DNA from: Azolla pinnata
Taxonomy: Eukaryota; Streptophyta; Polypodiopsida; Salviniales; Salviniaceae
DNA: 58,313 bases
Direction of reading: 5' to 3'
Assembly: GCA_037176905.1 (NCBI GenBank)
Contig: JBBBWG010028976.1
Location: forward strand, 64,694 to 123,006
In this document: piece by piece, positions 11,176 through 21,897 of the stretch
How positions within the stretch are numbered: position 1 is the first letter of the stretch
How the letters are laid out: each line of letters begins with the position of its first letter
Notes under the pieces: generated by a model
The model's database searches: none
What the model was told of the DNA's origin: nothing
What the model saw: the letters and a program-made list of their open reading frames with translations, nothing else
Translations under genes and position numbers: made by a program

Positions 11176-12735
11176 ATGTTGTATAAGAGCGCTTCCTCTT
11201 GGAACCATCGCATCCATGGCTGTGTCAAACGCGGGCAGTCCAGATATGCCCTGATGTTATACAAGCAAATGCAAGAAGACGGACCGGACCCTGGATCGGA
11301 ATCAAGATCAATTGCAAAAGGGAAAGGAGAAGGAAAAGGAACGGGGACGGCACAACCGAAAGAGGAATTTTGCCCGGATGAGTATAATTTTGTTGCGTTG
11401 CTCAAAGCCTGTACCAAGCTAAAAGACATAGAAATGGGACGTAAGCTACACGTGCATATGGCTAGATCAGGGTTTCTGGCCAAAAACTGCTTCTTGGGCA
11501 GTGCATTAGTGGACATGTATGCTAAATGCGGGTGCTTGGAGAAAGCTCATAACGTCTTGAATTCTCTCCCAGTTAGAGATGTGGTGACATGGACTGCATT
11601 GATAGGGGGATATGTCCAACATGAAAGATGTGAAGAAGCTCTCCATTACTTCGAAAAGATGCAGCTTGAAGGAGTCCATCCGAATGCCTATACTTTCACA
11701 TGTATCCTTAAAGCGTGTGCTAGCATGGGGGCCGTATATATGGGCAAGGAAATCCATGCCCAAATCTCTGAACAGGGCTTGCTATCAGAAGGAGGCCTTG
11801 TGCTAGGAAACTCTTTGGTTGATATGTATGCCAAGTGTGGCTTGTTTGGAAAAGCTAAGGACGTGCTCAACGAACTGCCGGTCCGAGATGTGGTCACTTG
11901 GACAGCCTTGATTGCAGGTTATGTCCAACATGGCTCTGGTGAGGAAGCTCTAAAATGTCTTGAACAGATGAAATGTGATCGTATCCTGCCTAATTCGATG
12001 ACGCTCTCCTCTGGTTTGAAGGCATGTGGCCTTATAGGTGCCAAAGCCAAAGGCATGGAGATCCATGACTACATCGCCCAAAAGGGTCTTCTTAGAAAGG
12101 ATGTGGTTCTTGGCACTGCGTTGGTTGACATGTATGCCAAATGCGGATTGCTAGGTAAAGCACAAGATGTGTTCGATACTCTTCCGTTCCGGGATGTTGT
12201 TCTATGGAATTCACTGATCACGGGGCATGCCAAGCTTGGAGAGATCGAGGATGTGCTATGTCTCTTTGAGCGGATGAGAAGAGAAGGTGGGAAACCGAAT
12301 TCAATCACTTTTGTAAGCGTGTTGAATGCTTGTAGCCATGCTGGGCTGATTGAGAGAGGTCATGAATATTTCGAGTTTATGACGAAAGGCTGCGGCATTG
12401 CACCAACGATTGAACACCACACTTGCATGGTCGATCTTCTTGGTCGCGCTGGTCAAATCGAGAGAGCTATTGCAACAATGAAGGAGACGACATTCCATCC
12501 AAATGTTGTGTTATGGCTTACTGTGCTGGGATCTTGCCGGAAATGGCGGAATTTAGAGCTAGGAAGACATGCATTTGAGGAAGTGATAAAGCTGGATGAT
12601 AAGGAAGGCGGGGCTTATGTTTGCATGGCAAATATGTACGTGGATGCCAACATGCATGAGCATGCAATGAAGATTGAGGCAATGAGAGCGAGAAGACAAG
12701 CGTGGAAGGTTAAAAATTTGCAGGTCCAGTTATAG
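11176..12735 (+). CDS. PLS-class pentatricopeptide repeat protein, no DYW
   Basis: Intronless gene of 519 aa. PPR proteins of this class bind organelle RNA one base per repeat and guide editing, splicing or stability. The first in-frame ATG is 11176. After a short start (MLYKSASSWNHRIHGCVKRG) comes a low-complexity GKGEGKGTG insertion. P, L and S motifs then run from about residue 70 to 430. Three near-identical LVDMYAKCG blocks and repeated VRDVVTWTALI blocks show recent internal duplication. The tail has an E-like region (LGSCRKWRNLELGRHAFEEVI, then a YVCMANMY motif) and stops at QVQL with no PG box or DYW deaminase, so any editing role would need a partner. The N-terminus shows no obvious transit peptide, so an upstream exon may be missing. 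The style resembles fern PPR families. Confidence 0.88.
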   Translation: MLYKSASSWNHRIHGCVKRGQSRYALMLYKQMQEDGPDPGSESRSIAKGKGEGKGTGTAQPKEEFCPDEYNFVALLKACTKLKDIEMGRKLHVHMARSGFLAKNCFLGSALVDMYAKCGCLEKAHNVLNSLPVRDVVTWTALIGGYVQHERCEEALHYFEKMQLEGVHPNAYTFTCILKACASMGAVYMGKEIHAQISEQGLLSEGGLVLGNSLVDMYAKCGLFGKAKDVLNELPVRDVVTWTALIAGYVQHGSGEEALKCLEQMKCDRILPNSMTLSSGLKACGLIGAKAKGMEIHDYIAQKGLLRKDVVLGTALVDMYAKCGLLGKAQDVFDTLPFRDVVLWNSLITGHAKLGEIEDVLCLFERMRREGGKPNSITFVSVLNACSHAGLIERGHEYFEFMTKGCGIAPTIEHHTCMVDLLGRAGQIERAIATMKETTFHPNVVLWLTVLGSCRKWRNLELGRHAFEEVIKLDDKEGGAYVCMANMYVDANMHEHAMKIEAMRARRQAWKVKNLQVQL

Positions 12736-12900
12736 AAAAAAAAAAAGAGAAGCAAAAGTATGCAAGACCAAAATATTGTATACCAAGTTAAGATTCAAGT
12801 ATGAATGGTGGGAAAATCCCTTCAATAGAAAAAACATTGATCGTGAAGGTGATTGCCTCTGGAAGTGGTTGGCTTCAGAGTGTTGGCAGCTGATCTCCGA

Positions 12901-13088
12901 GTGGGTGTGTATATATATGTTATTGAGATGGAGAAAGCGAGCCAAAAACAGCATCGCAACAAGTGGGCATGTATATATATGTTATTGAGATGGAGAAAGC
13001 GAGCCAAAAACAGCATCGCAACAAGTGGGCGTGTATATATATATGTTTATGAGATGCAGAAAGTGAGCAAAAACCGACATTGCAACAC
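12901..13088. repeat. 62-bp tandem repeat, about three copies
   Basis: Units begin with GTGGGYRTGTATATATATGT at 12901, 12963 and 13025. They continue with a GAGATGGAGAAAGCGAGCC block and end with GCAACAAGTG. Copies 1 and 2 are nearly identical and copy 3 has diverged. The repeat lies just downstream of the PPR gene. Confidence 0.92.
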
Positions 13089-14915
13089 ACATGAAAGATT
13101 TTGACACATTTTCTGTCTAATCACCAAGATAATCTCTGGTGATTATGAGACCAAGGGTTCCAAACATGAGGTGTGCTGGGTATGAATCCGTGTAAGTAAT
13201 AATTTACAGCCATTTGTGCGGGAAGATTTCCCTCAAATAGCTTTACAAGGATAATTAAGCACTTTTAGTCATCGTATTCTACACTGCAATTCCACATGTC
13301 ATGGTTAGGGAGGATCATTGGGAATCTAGGATGCACGCAGGCATAACGTTTCATGATTGTGCAGGAGTTGGAGCTGTAAGCCTCACTCCTTGCAAAAAAC
13401 AAGGGTTTACCACACTTCCTGTTTACATGTCATCGATGTGGAGGGGACTACAATTTTGACAGAACTTGGTCATGTACGAAGAGGGATCTTATATAAATCG
13501 ACAGGAGAGGTCTGCGCAATTGTTCAGCTGGATGACTTATGTTCACCATGTGATCCTGACAAAGCTCTTTGAGCAATCAAATCGAGAACTGAACTCCATC
13601 GACATGGTTACAGAAGCGAGAATCGACCCCCAAGTGAAGATGTTTTTGGAAGGAAGCTTTGAATGAAATGTGACACCGATCGTTTTGGTTATAAATCATG
13701 AGTGGACGGGGCGAGATGCTTGCGATCCAACTCTTCGCCGAGATGTTTTGTTTGCACTAATTGCAGACGGGTTCCCAACACGAAGGTTAGGATGGTATAA
13801 TGAGGAATCTGAACTACGACGATTTATGATGGCCATGTATTGACATTATGTAAACGATGAGAGTAAGCTTGCTTGGAGGCAAATATGAGAGATGGGATTT
13901 TTTATTGCAAGATTGCTAGAGCTAATCAGCCAGGATAATTGCCCTCGAATGGTAGTCAATAGCCATGAATGGATTTGGATTACTGTAAGTGGATTTTGCA
14001 ACGTGTAAGAAGTCGACTCAATTATAATTGATCGAGACCTCAATAGAGCTTACTATTCAATTGATTTCGATTGACAAGCAAATGCAGAAGAAACGATTGA
14101 CATGTAAAGAGTCATTGACAAGCGATTGCTTCTTCTACATTGTTCAAGTGGACGATGTAAACACTAATTGTTTCGTATAGTTTGTTGATTTGCCTGTCGG
14201 ATTTGGTGTTGCATTTCCTTTAGATTGCGCAAGTTTTCGCCGCCTTTTGATATGATGTTGAGAGAACAGCGCCGAAGATTGTTTCTTTGGGTCGAGATTT
14301 ATCTGGGTTTGCCTTGTGCATTATAAACAAGCTTCTCTAGTTTGTTTGTGTTTTTTTTTTTGTAATTTTCATGCATGATGCATGAATGGATAGGTTCGAT
14401 GTTTTCGGTCGCATTTTGCAATTGGTGGATAAGAGTGTTGCTTTTCTTAGGTCTGGAATTCCGGGGGATTGAGCCATTTAACCTCTACAATGTGCGTGCA
14501 GTGGATGATCGATCGTCTTACAGGCCCAAATTAACTGATCACTCTTACGCTATCGCTCGATGATCCTCTCATAACGAACAAATGTACCACGTAAAATGTA
14601 TTCGTTCTGGTCTCACGGGTCATATTTGGCCTTCGAAGACGACAATGAAATCTATCTATCTATGTATCTATCTATCTTCAGCCATCTTCAGCTTATCAAC
14701 CCGTAAACTCCACCGTCGCTCCACTGATCCTCTCATCAGCGCATTGACCAGCTCCGTCTTCTCAGCCCATTCATTCACTTCTCTCACCACTCTTACATTT
14801 GATCAAATGCCCGATTGGCTTATCATGCCCATGAACCCCACCCTCTTATATATTCACTCTTTTTGCACTTGAAACCGAGCGCTACACGTGATCGCTCTCA
14901 CCCTGCTGATCCTCC
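13089..14915. other. Intergenic region between PPR and SAM synthetase genes
   Basis: No gene is recognised. Short frames near 13357-13666 and 14375-14872 have no family resemblance. There is a TCTA tetranucleotide run near 14652-14676. The rest appears unique and moderately AT-rich. Confidence 0.5.
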
Positions 14916-14916
14916 T

Positions 14917-15059
14917 CTTATCAGCCCATTAACCCCGATCTAGGTTTTATCAGCCCATTAACCCCGATCTAGGTTTTATCAGCCCATTAACCCCGATCTA
15001 GGTTTTATCAGCCCATTAACCCCGATCTGATCTGTCTAATCATCATCCCATTAACTCTT

Positions 15060-15096
<37 letters not shown>
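14917..15096. repeat. 29-bp tandem repeat followed by (CAT)n
   Basis: Four copies of a unit around ATCAGCCCATTAACCCCGAT, joined by CTAGGTTTT, run from about 14924 to 15030. A (CAT)n run of about 12 units follows at 15061-15096. The repeat lies roughly 250 bp upstream of the likely SAM synthetase promoter. Confidence 0.9.
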
Positions 15097-15299
15097 CTCT
15101 CACGCTTAACCAAAGAAATACAGTACCGATCGACGATCCCCGTCTGAATTTGATCCTTCCTTCTGATTCAGGCCACTGAACCTGCCGATCTATCTCTCTC
15201 TCTATCTCTCTCAGTGTGTGTAAAAAAAAGGCCCTGGAGAAGGTGTGAAACGGACGGTTGGATGGGGCGTTCCCATCCCAACCTACGGTGAATGAAGGC

Positions 15300-17237
15300 C
15301 GTCCGATTCAAATCTAGATCTGCCCCTCTCCCTCTTATGTACACAGACGTATATATATACACACACACCACACAGATCTTCGCTCCCTTCTCTCTCGGCC
15401 CTTCGCATCGGAACGAACGGAGACGCAGAGATCTGTGGCGACGAAGGAGCAGGAGGCGGAAGAGCAAGCCAGCAGATCCTTTGCTCCAGGTATGCCTTTG
15501 CGTCTCGCCTTCTCTCTCTCTCTCTCTCTCTCTCCCCGTGTTTCTCTCTATGTGTTGATTTTCTTTCTCTTGCTTTCCCTGCTTTCCGTTTTCCGCTTGA
15601 TCTTCTTTGTTTGCTGTCAAGCGTTTCTGCTCCTCTCTTGCCTGTCTGATTTGTGTATCATATCCTCGTTTCTTTCTATTTTGTTTTTTGGTTGTTGTTG
15701 TTGTTGTTGTTGTTGGGAAAATCTCCTCCCCTCTTTCCCCTTCCCCTTTATTCTGTACCAGATCTGTTGTTTCTATGCCTTCATTACACTGAATCTCAAT
15801 CCATCTGTCCCTCCCAGCTCGTAACTTGTTTTTTTTGTGGATTTTTCCTAGCTGTTTTACCTGTATCCTTTCTTTATCGACTGGATCTGTTGCTTGCGTG
15901 GTTTGTTCCAACAGCAATCGACGTCGTTCGTGTGAATGAGTGCTCGAGAGATGTATTTTTGTCGTGGATCTGTGCGAAAACACCTGACTTTCCTTGTTCG
16001 TATCGCAAGAACACACTTTGAATCTATACAGGAGAAGTTGTGTAAATCTGTGGAACACTTTCTGGGCATTGCGAACCTTTCCATGAAATTCACACTTTCT
16101 TGTGGTTGCATGCACTTAGGAGTAAATCATAGCAGGAAAAAATACGATTTTCTTGTAAATCGTGTATCAAAATGACAAATCTTTTTCTATATGCGCAAAG
16201 AATATTCCAGTTCCCAAAATCTATGGCCTAAACGTATCATTTTTTGTATTTGTCGGCTCAAAACGAATCATTTTATTTCCTGGAATATGTGCTTAAACGA
16301 AGCACGCGTTTGTAAGATCCCACCAATATCCCATCAATCTATGCTGTAAGTGTTTGATTAACTGCGGGTATGTACCCTAAACAATTGCTTAGTTTAAAAT
16401 CTTGCACTAAGTCACACTATCTTTTAGATCTGCTCCCTAGAAAAGCACATTTTTAAAAGTATATAATAATCATCTGCTTTCTTCCGAATTATCTTTAAAA
16501 AGCATTTCTTTTCTGTGAATCTGGCCGAAATGGCATTAAGTTTTTTCCTAATTTTTTTGTAAAGTGCATACCGATAACGTGTAAATCTAAATAAATTCTC
16601 ATTCTGCCAAGTTTGTTTGCAAATGCAGACTTTCCTAGTAAATCTGTGATGAGTTGCCTATTTTCTTCTTCGTAATATCGCACAACTTCTTTTAGATCTG
16701 CTTCCAAAACTTACTTTTTTCGTAAGATCTTTTATACAAGCGCAAATTTTTAAACAGTGGCTTTCCTCTAACCAATCCGCTTTCAGAATACACACATATA
16801 TGGAGCTTATGGAATGTTAGATGGAAAGCAATAATTACGGTTATTTTCAGAAAAGAATTCACTTTGTTTGTTATGTTAACTCTGCGCAGAACACATAATA
16901 CCATTTTCTGTAGATCTTTGAAGAAATGCATACGAAAACCGTGTATTTTTTGTCACTCTTGCCAAATCTGGGCAGAATATACATACCATTTCGTATTATC
17001 CTCTTCTATTGGTATCTTTGTTTTTTCTGTATTGAATTCATGATACAAATTCGAGTCCCAATCAGTCGTTTGATTTCTTGTCATTCATTCATGTCAGTTG
17101 GTCATATCTTTAATTCTGTTATTTGTCTGTTAACTCATTTCATTCACAGTTTCACCCGTTTCCTTCATTTTAGAAGCTCTTTCCCTCCCAACACTCCTTC
17201 AGAAGATCCTGTTAAGTTTCGGAAGCAAGAAGAAGCC
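15300..17237 (+). promoter_or_regulatory. SAM synthetase promoter, leader exon and leader intron
   Basis: A TATATATATA tract at 15350-15359 may act as the TATA element. A leader exon would then run from about 15385 to 15489, ending in CTCCAG|GTATGC, a good donor. A run of CT repeats follows inside the intron. Candidate acceptors are at 17173 (TTTTAG) and about 17203 (CTTCAG), giving a leader intron of about 1.7 kb before the ATG at 17238. Leader introns are known for angiosperm SAM synthetase genes and usually raise expression; that role here is inference. Confidence 0.6.
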
Positions 17238-18913
17238 ATGGAGACATTCCTATTCACATCTGAATCTGTGAACGAGGGTCACCCAGACAAGCTCTGTGAC
17301 CAAGTTTCCGATGCTGTTCTCGATGCTTGCCTTGAACAGGACCCAGAGAGCAAGGTCGCTTGTGAAACCTGCACCAAGACCAACATGGTGATGATCTTTG
17401 GAGAGATCACGACCAAGGCTGTGGTTAACTATGAGAAGATCGTCAGAGACACTTGCCGAGAGATTGGGTTCGTGTCTGATGATGTTGGGCTTGATGCTGA
17501 CAATTGCAAAGTCTTGGTTAACATCGAGCAACAAAGCCCTGACATTGCTCAAGGTGTCCATGGTCATTTTACAAAGAAACCTGAAGAAATTGGAGCTGGT
17601 GACCAAGGCCATATGTTCGGCTATGCCACTGATGAAACTGAAGAGCTCATGCCTCTTAGCCATGTCCTGGCTACAAAGCTGGGTGCGAAGCTCACTGAGG
17701 TGAGGAAGAACGGAACCTGTGCTTGGCTTCGACCTGATGGAAAGACCCAAGTCACTGTTGAATACAAGAATGAGGCTGGTGCCATGGTCCCCATACGTGT
17801 GCACACTGTCTTGATCTCAACTCAACATGATGAGACTGTGACCAACGACAAGATTGCAGCTGATCTAAAAGAGTACGTAATCAAGCCTGTGATTCCGGAG
17901 AAGTATTTGGATGAGAAGACGATCTTTCACTTGAATCCATCAGGAAGGTTTGTTATTGGAGGCCCTCACGGTGATGCCGGGCTTACTGGAAGGAAGATCA
18001 TTATTGATACTTATGGTGGGTGGGGAGCTCATGGTGGTGGTGCTTTCTCTGGTAAAGACCCAACCAAGGTTGATCGAAGTGGAGCTTACATTGTGAGGCA
18101 AGCCGCAAAGAGTATTGTTGCAGCTGGGCTTGCTCGTCGTTGCATTGTCCAGGTATGTTTTTGACTAATCATCTGGTTGCTTCTTTGAAATGCTTGGTTT
18201 CTTCTTTACTGATTTTCCTGAGAGTGTTTTCTCTTAATTTATCTTGATAATCGCTCTTTGCTATTTGCATTAAAATTCATCGACTATCTTTAATGGCTTT
18301 TGAAGAATGGCTCTCTTAAATTCAGAGTCTCTTTCTCTTTGCTAAACTTTTTGGTTGAATTATCGTTTCCCTACAAAAAGATTGGATAGTAAAGTACACT
18401 CTTCTCCATTGTGCATGCGTGATATACACCTATAATCTTTGTGGCCTTGGTAGGTTGTAGGAAATATTTAATGGTTTTGTTGTATAGCGATTGAAGGAGG
18501 AATCTACCATTTAATGCCAAAATCGTAAGCAGGATACATGTAAACCTCTGAAGAGAATGCGTACTTAAATCATTAATAATTTGATATTTTGGCCACTAAT
18601 GGTTTTTGATGTTTGTGTTCATATATAATCATATCTGCTTGTGTGATGACAGGTCTCCTATGCTATTGGTGTGCCTGAACCTCTTTCTGTGTTTGTGGAT
18701 ACCTATGGTACTGGAAAGATCCCAGATCGTGAGATCTTGGAGATCATAAAGAAGAACTTTGATTTCAGACCTGGCATGATCGCCATTCACCTTGATCTTC
18801 GTAGAGGAGGCAACAAGCGTTACCAGAAGACTGCTGCTTATGGTCACTTTGGCAGAGATGACCCTGACTTCACTTGGGAAATCGTCAAGCCATTGAAATG
18901 GGAGAAAGCTTAG
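17238..18913 (+). CDS. MAT: S-adenosylmethionine synthetase
   Basis: Makes S-adenosylmethionine from methionine and ATP, supplying methylation, ethylene and polyamine synthesis in the cytosol and nucleus. Two coding exons: 17238-18152 ends CAG|GTATGT, 18653-18913 follows a GACAG acceptor, both in phase 0. The product is 391 aa, the normal plant length (390-396). Diagnostic motifs are GHPDKLCDQ (14-22, catalytic His15 and ATP site), GAGDQG (119-124) and GGGAFSGKD (266-274, the glycine-rich P-loop-like signature). The C-terminus WEIVKPLKW is the plant form. A 500-bp intron within the last quarter is notable, because the coding region of the common angiosperm genes I remember is uninterrupted. 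Codon usage is even and no lesion is seen, so the gene looks functional. Confidence 0.97.
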
Positions 18914-20679
18914 AGAGCTTTTGATCAGGAATATGGTCGGAGGAGAGTGGAACGGAATGAACTGAATGGAAAAGAAGCCCTCGATCGCCTTTTGTCTTAG
19001 CTGTTCGATTTTAACTAGGGTATTTTTCACAACTAATGTTTTCTTTTTTTTGCTATTGGGTCAGTTTTATCTATCTATCTATCTATGTCATCTTTCTTTA
19101 TGTTCTATTCTATCATGCAGAGAAGTATGCAAAGAAAAATAAGAATGAAAATGGGGTGGTCGGAAATGGTATAGAGGAAGATACGGACTTCGTTATTTGG
19201 ACCTGTATTGAAATCTATTTTGCACATTTCTTGGAAGTTATTTTATTTATTTGACTTGTTTCAATCATTAAAGTTTTAGGCTCAACAGTCTCAGCATTAA
19301 AACTCTTTCTACTTCTATGTACATGATTGAACGATGGATTCATTGTGCATACGCAAAAGTAGTTGGAAATGATATTCTGATGCTCATCAAATGTGCTCTA
19401 AAGTTTCTGCAATCAATGCACATGATTCTCACAGAACAATGATCTCTACCATGCGAAAGAAAGCATTACATCTTTTAATTTTCTGTGGCATGCTCTTTAC
19501 CATCAGTACATGGTTTTTTTAGGAGGAACATTGACATTCTGAAAAAGAGAGTGCCAAGGTATCAGTCAATAATTGGAATCTTTCCATGAACTTGCAAAGA
19601 AGCCATAACTCCTTGTCTGTTCTGCAACACATTGAGTTGGCTTGTTGCGTACATGCTTACGAAGTCAGAATTGTATTTAGCACTTTGATTGGCTTGTTGC
19701 AAGACATTCTTATCTAAAAAGAATCGTTGGGCTGCAGATGGGCTTTGCTCTATAAGCATTGTTTGACGCGTGTTCACATCAGATTGATACATTGGTGAAA
19801 ATGCAGATATATATCTGTAACATATGTAGCATATATCTGTAATGTCTCTCGTGTGTTGTTCACATCAGATAGATACATTGTTGAAAATGCAGATGCATAA
19901 CCAATCCTGGTTTATTTCCCTAGGCTTTTGAGACACTCTTGTGGTCCAATGCTGAAAAGCATACCAATTCTATGGTTTATTTCCCTAGGCTTTTGAGGCA
20001 CTCTCGTGGTCCAATGCTGAAAAGCATACCAATTCTATGGATTTCTAACATAGTTTTACTGTGCTTCTCTGGAAGGTCCTGAGAACGTGTTTGGGAAAGC
20101 AAAGCTACCAAGATACTGACGAACCCATCATGTGGAAACATGATGAGGAATGTGTTGTGTGTACCAGTTTCGGGGTCAGCTGCAGGGTAAAGTAAGGGGA
20201 GGATGATGAGAAGGGCAAAGACAAAAACAACATACAAATAACAGATCAATGAAGAAACAAAGAGCAGAGACATTTAAAAGGCGGTTGGGCCCTTGAAAAG
20301 ACGAGCAAAACGGTGGAAATCCACATGAACAATTGTGTATAGTCATGCACAGAGATATTCCGATCGGATTCGGGTCGTGGAAGATGATCGAGATGCATCG
20401 GATTGATTGAGCAAGAATGAACTTGCGGATCGCCAATGTATGGATGGGGCCATTGCTGTTGTTTTGTGTGCCAATGGGGCCAAGCTAGAAGGCGACACGA
20501 ACATGCTGCTCAAACCTGCCCAATGCCAATGAATCTCTTATTATGCACCCAGCCAGTGTTCATAAGGTATGGTTTTTGTTTTTGTTTGTTTGTTTTTCTT
20601 CAACCTCTGGTAAACGAGTATAGACGCTAATCTGAATGGGCCAAAGGGCAGGGTAACAGCGGGAATCTGGCAAGTTCTA
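18914..20679. other. Intergenic region with two direct repeats and an orphan frame
   Basis: It starts with the SAM synthetase 3' UTR. A 66-bp unit (TGGTTTATTTCCCTAGGCTT through AGCATACCAATTCTA) occurs at about 19909-19974 and 19975-20040. A shorter repeat (GTTCACATCAGATWGATACA) occurs near 19771 and 19858. On the minus strand, 19792-19562 is an open frame of 76 codons with protein-like composition, listed separately. Another frame at 20436-20630 (+) has no resemblance to a known family. Confidence 0.5.
19562..19792 (-). CDS. Unrecognised small open frame, 76 aa
   Basis: Unlike most frames in intergenic DNA here, this one has balanced composition: it starts MYQSDVNTRQTMLIEQSPSA, is rich in Gln, Asn and Ser, and ends VHGKIPIID. 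No repeat underlies its core. I see no signal peptide, membrane segment or known motif. It could be an exon remnant, a small hypothetical gene or chance. The ATG overlaps a short local direct repeat. Confidence that it is translated is low. Confidence 0.15.
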   Translation of the reverse strand: MYQSDVNTRQTMLIEQSPSAAQRFFLDKNVLQQANQSAKYNSDFVSMYATSQLNVLQNRQGVMASLQVHGKIPIID

Positions 20680-21130
20680 TATGCGGTTTTAGGGTTTGTT
20701 AGGGTAAATGCAGGGGTTCTTATTTAGGCTAGTCATTAGGGTTAATGCAGGGTTTTTGATTTAGGGTTGGCATTAGGGTGAATTGAGGGTTTATAATGTA
20801 GGGTTCGATTTAGGGTTGTCACTAGGGTTAATTTAAAAGGGTTAATGTAGTAGGGTTTCATTTAGAGCTGTCGCTAGAGTTAATTTAGGGCTTCGATTTA
20901 GGGTTAATGCAGAGGGTTAATTTCGGGCCGTTACTAGGGTTAACTTAGGGTTTGGTTTTGGGTTATTACCAGGGGTTGACATAGGGTCGATGTAGGGGTT
21001 GATTTATGGTTGTTACCAGGGTTATTGCTAAGGTTAGGGTTAGGGTTAGTGATTAGGGTTAATCTTGGGTTGTTAGCAGGGTTAATTTAGGAGTTGATCT
21101 AGGGTCATTAGTGGGGATAAATAAATGTTA
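20680..21130. repeat. Degenerate TTTAGGG/TTAGGG-like tract
   Basis: The + strand carries dozens of AGGGTT words separated by short variable spacers, with a short perfect TTAGGG run near 21032-21048. Orientation is G-rich on +, opposite to the CCCTAA minisatellite that starts about 200 bp downstream. It looks like an aged interstitial telomere-like sequence. No gene is seen. Confidence 0.88.
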
Positions 21131-21335
21131 GGGATAATTAGGGCTAGAAAAGCAGAAAGCAGAAAGCAGAAAAAGCGGCCCTAAAACATTTTGTCAACTA
21201 CTGCAGAATCCGTGTTTCTGATGTGACGTGTTTCTGAATTTTCTATTTGCTTTTTATTTCTTTGGGTTTTTGGGTTCTTTTGAAGTTGACCCTTTGACCG
21301 CAAAACAAACAGAGAGGAAGGGGAAAGGAAGAAAA

Positions 21336-21835
21336 CCATGACTATTCTGCCCTAACCCTAACCCTAATAACCCTAACCCTAAAGCTTCCTGAATCTTCCT
21401 GGCCATGTCTGGATGGATCGGAACCAGAAGACCATGACCATTCTGCCCTAACCCTAACCCTAAAGCTTCCTGAATCTTCCCGGCCATGTCTGGATGGATC
21501 GGAACCAGAAGACCATGACCATTCTGCCCTAACCCTAACCCTAACCCTAACCCTAAAGCTTCCTGAATCTTCCCGGCCATGTCTGGATGGATCGGAACCA
21601 GAAAACCATGACCATTCTGCCCTAACCCTAACCCTAACCCTAAAGCTTCCTGAATCTTCCCGGCCATGTCTGGATGGATCGGAACCAGAAAACCTTGACC
21701 ATTCTGCCCTAACCCTAACCCTAACCCTAACCCTAAAGCTTCCTGAATCTTCCCGGCCATGTCTGGATGGATCGGAACCAGAAAACCATGACCATTCTGC
21801 CCTAACCCTAACCCTAACCCTAACCCTGAAGCTTC
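21336..21835. repeat. Minisatellite with embedded (CCCTAA)2-4
   Basis: Units start at 21336, 21432, 21513, 21606, 21693 and 21786, giving periods of 96, 81, 93, 87 and 93 bp. A near-constant core of about 69 bp (with a CTTCCTGAATCTTCC word, then GGCCATGTCTGGATGGATCG) is followed by two to four CCCTAA hexamers, so nearly all length variation comes in steps of six. Because the steps are multiples of three, two long minus-strand frames stay open; these are artefacts. The array ends about 65 bp before the sulfurase-like start codon. Confidence 0.95.
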
Positions 21836-21897
21836 CTGAATCTTCCACTGCTGCATCGGCCTGCAAAGAGAAGAAGTTGCCTTGCTGCAACGCGGCG

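Noticed and set aside
15168-16115. Minus-strand frame of 315 codons opposite the SAM synthetase leader
   Set aside because: Runs through CT and GTT repeats, has Arg/Glu/Thr low complexity, and the plus strand shows a consistent leader exon and intron.
21254-21890. Two minus-strand frames of 182 and 200 codons with protein-like repeats
   Set aside because: Nearly all unit lengths and the CCCTAA steps are multiples of three, so frames remain open automatically.
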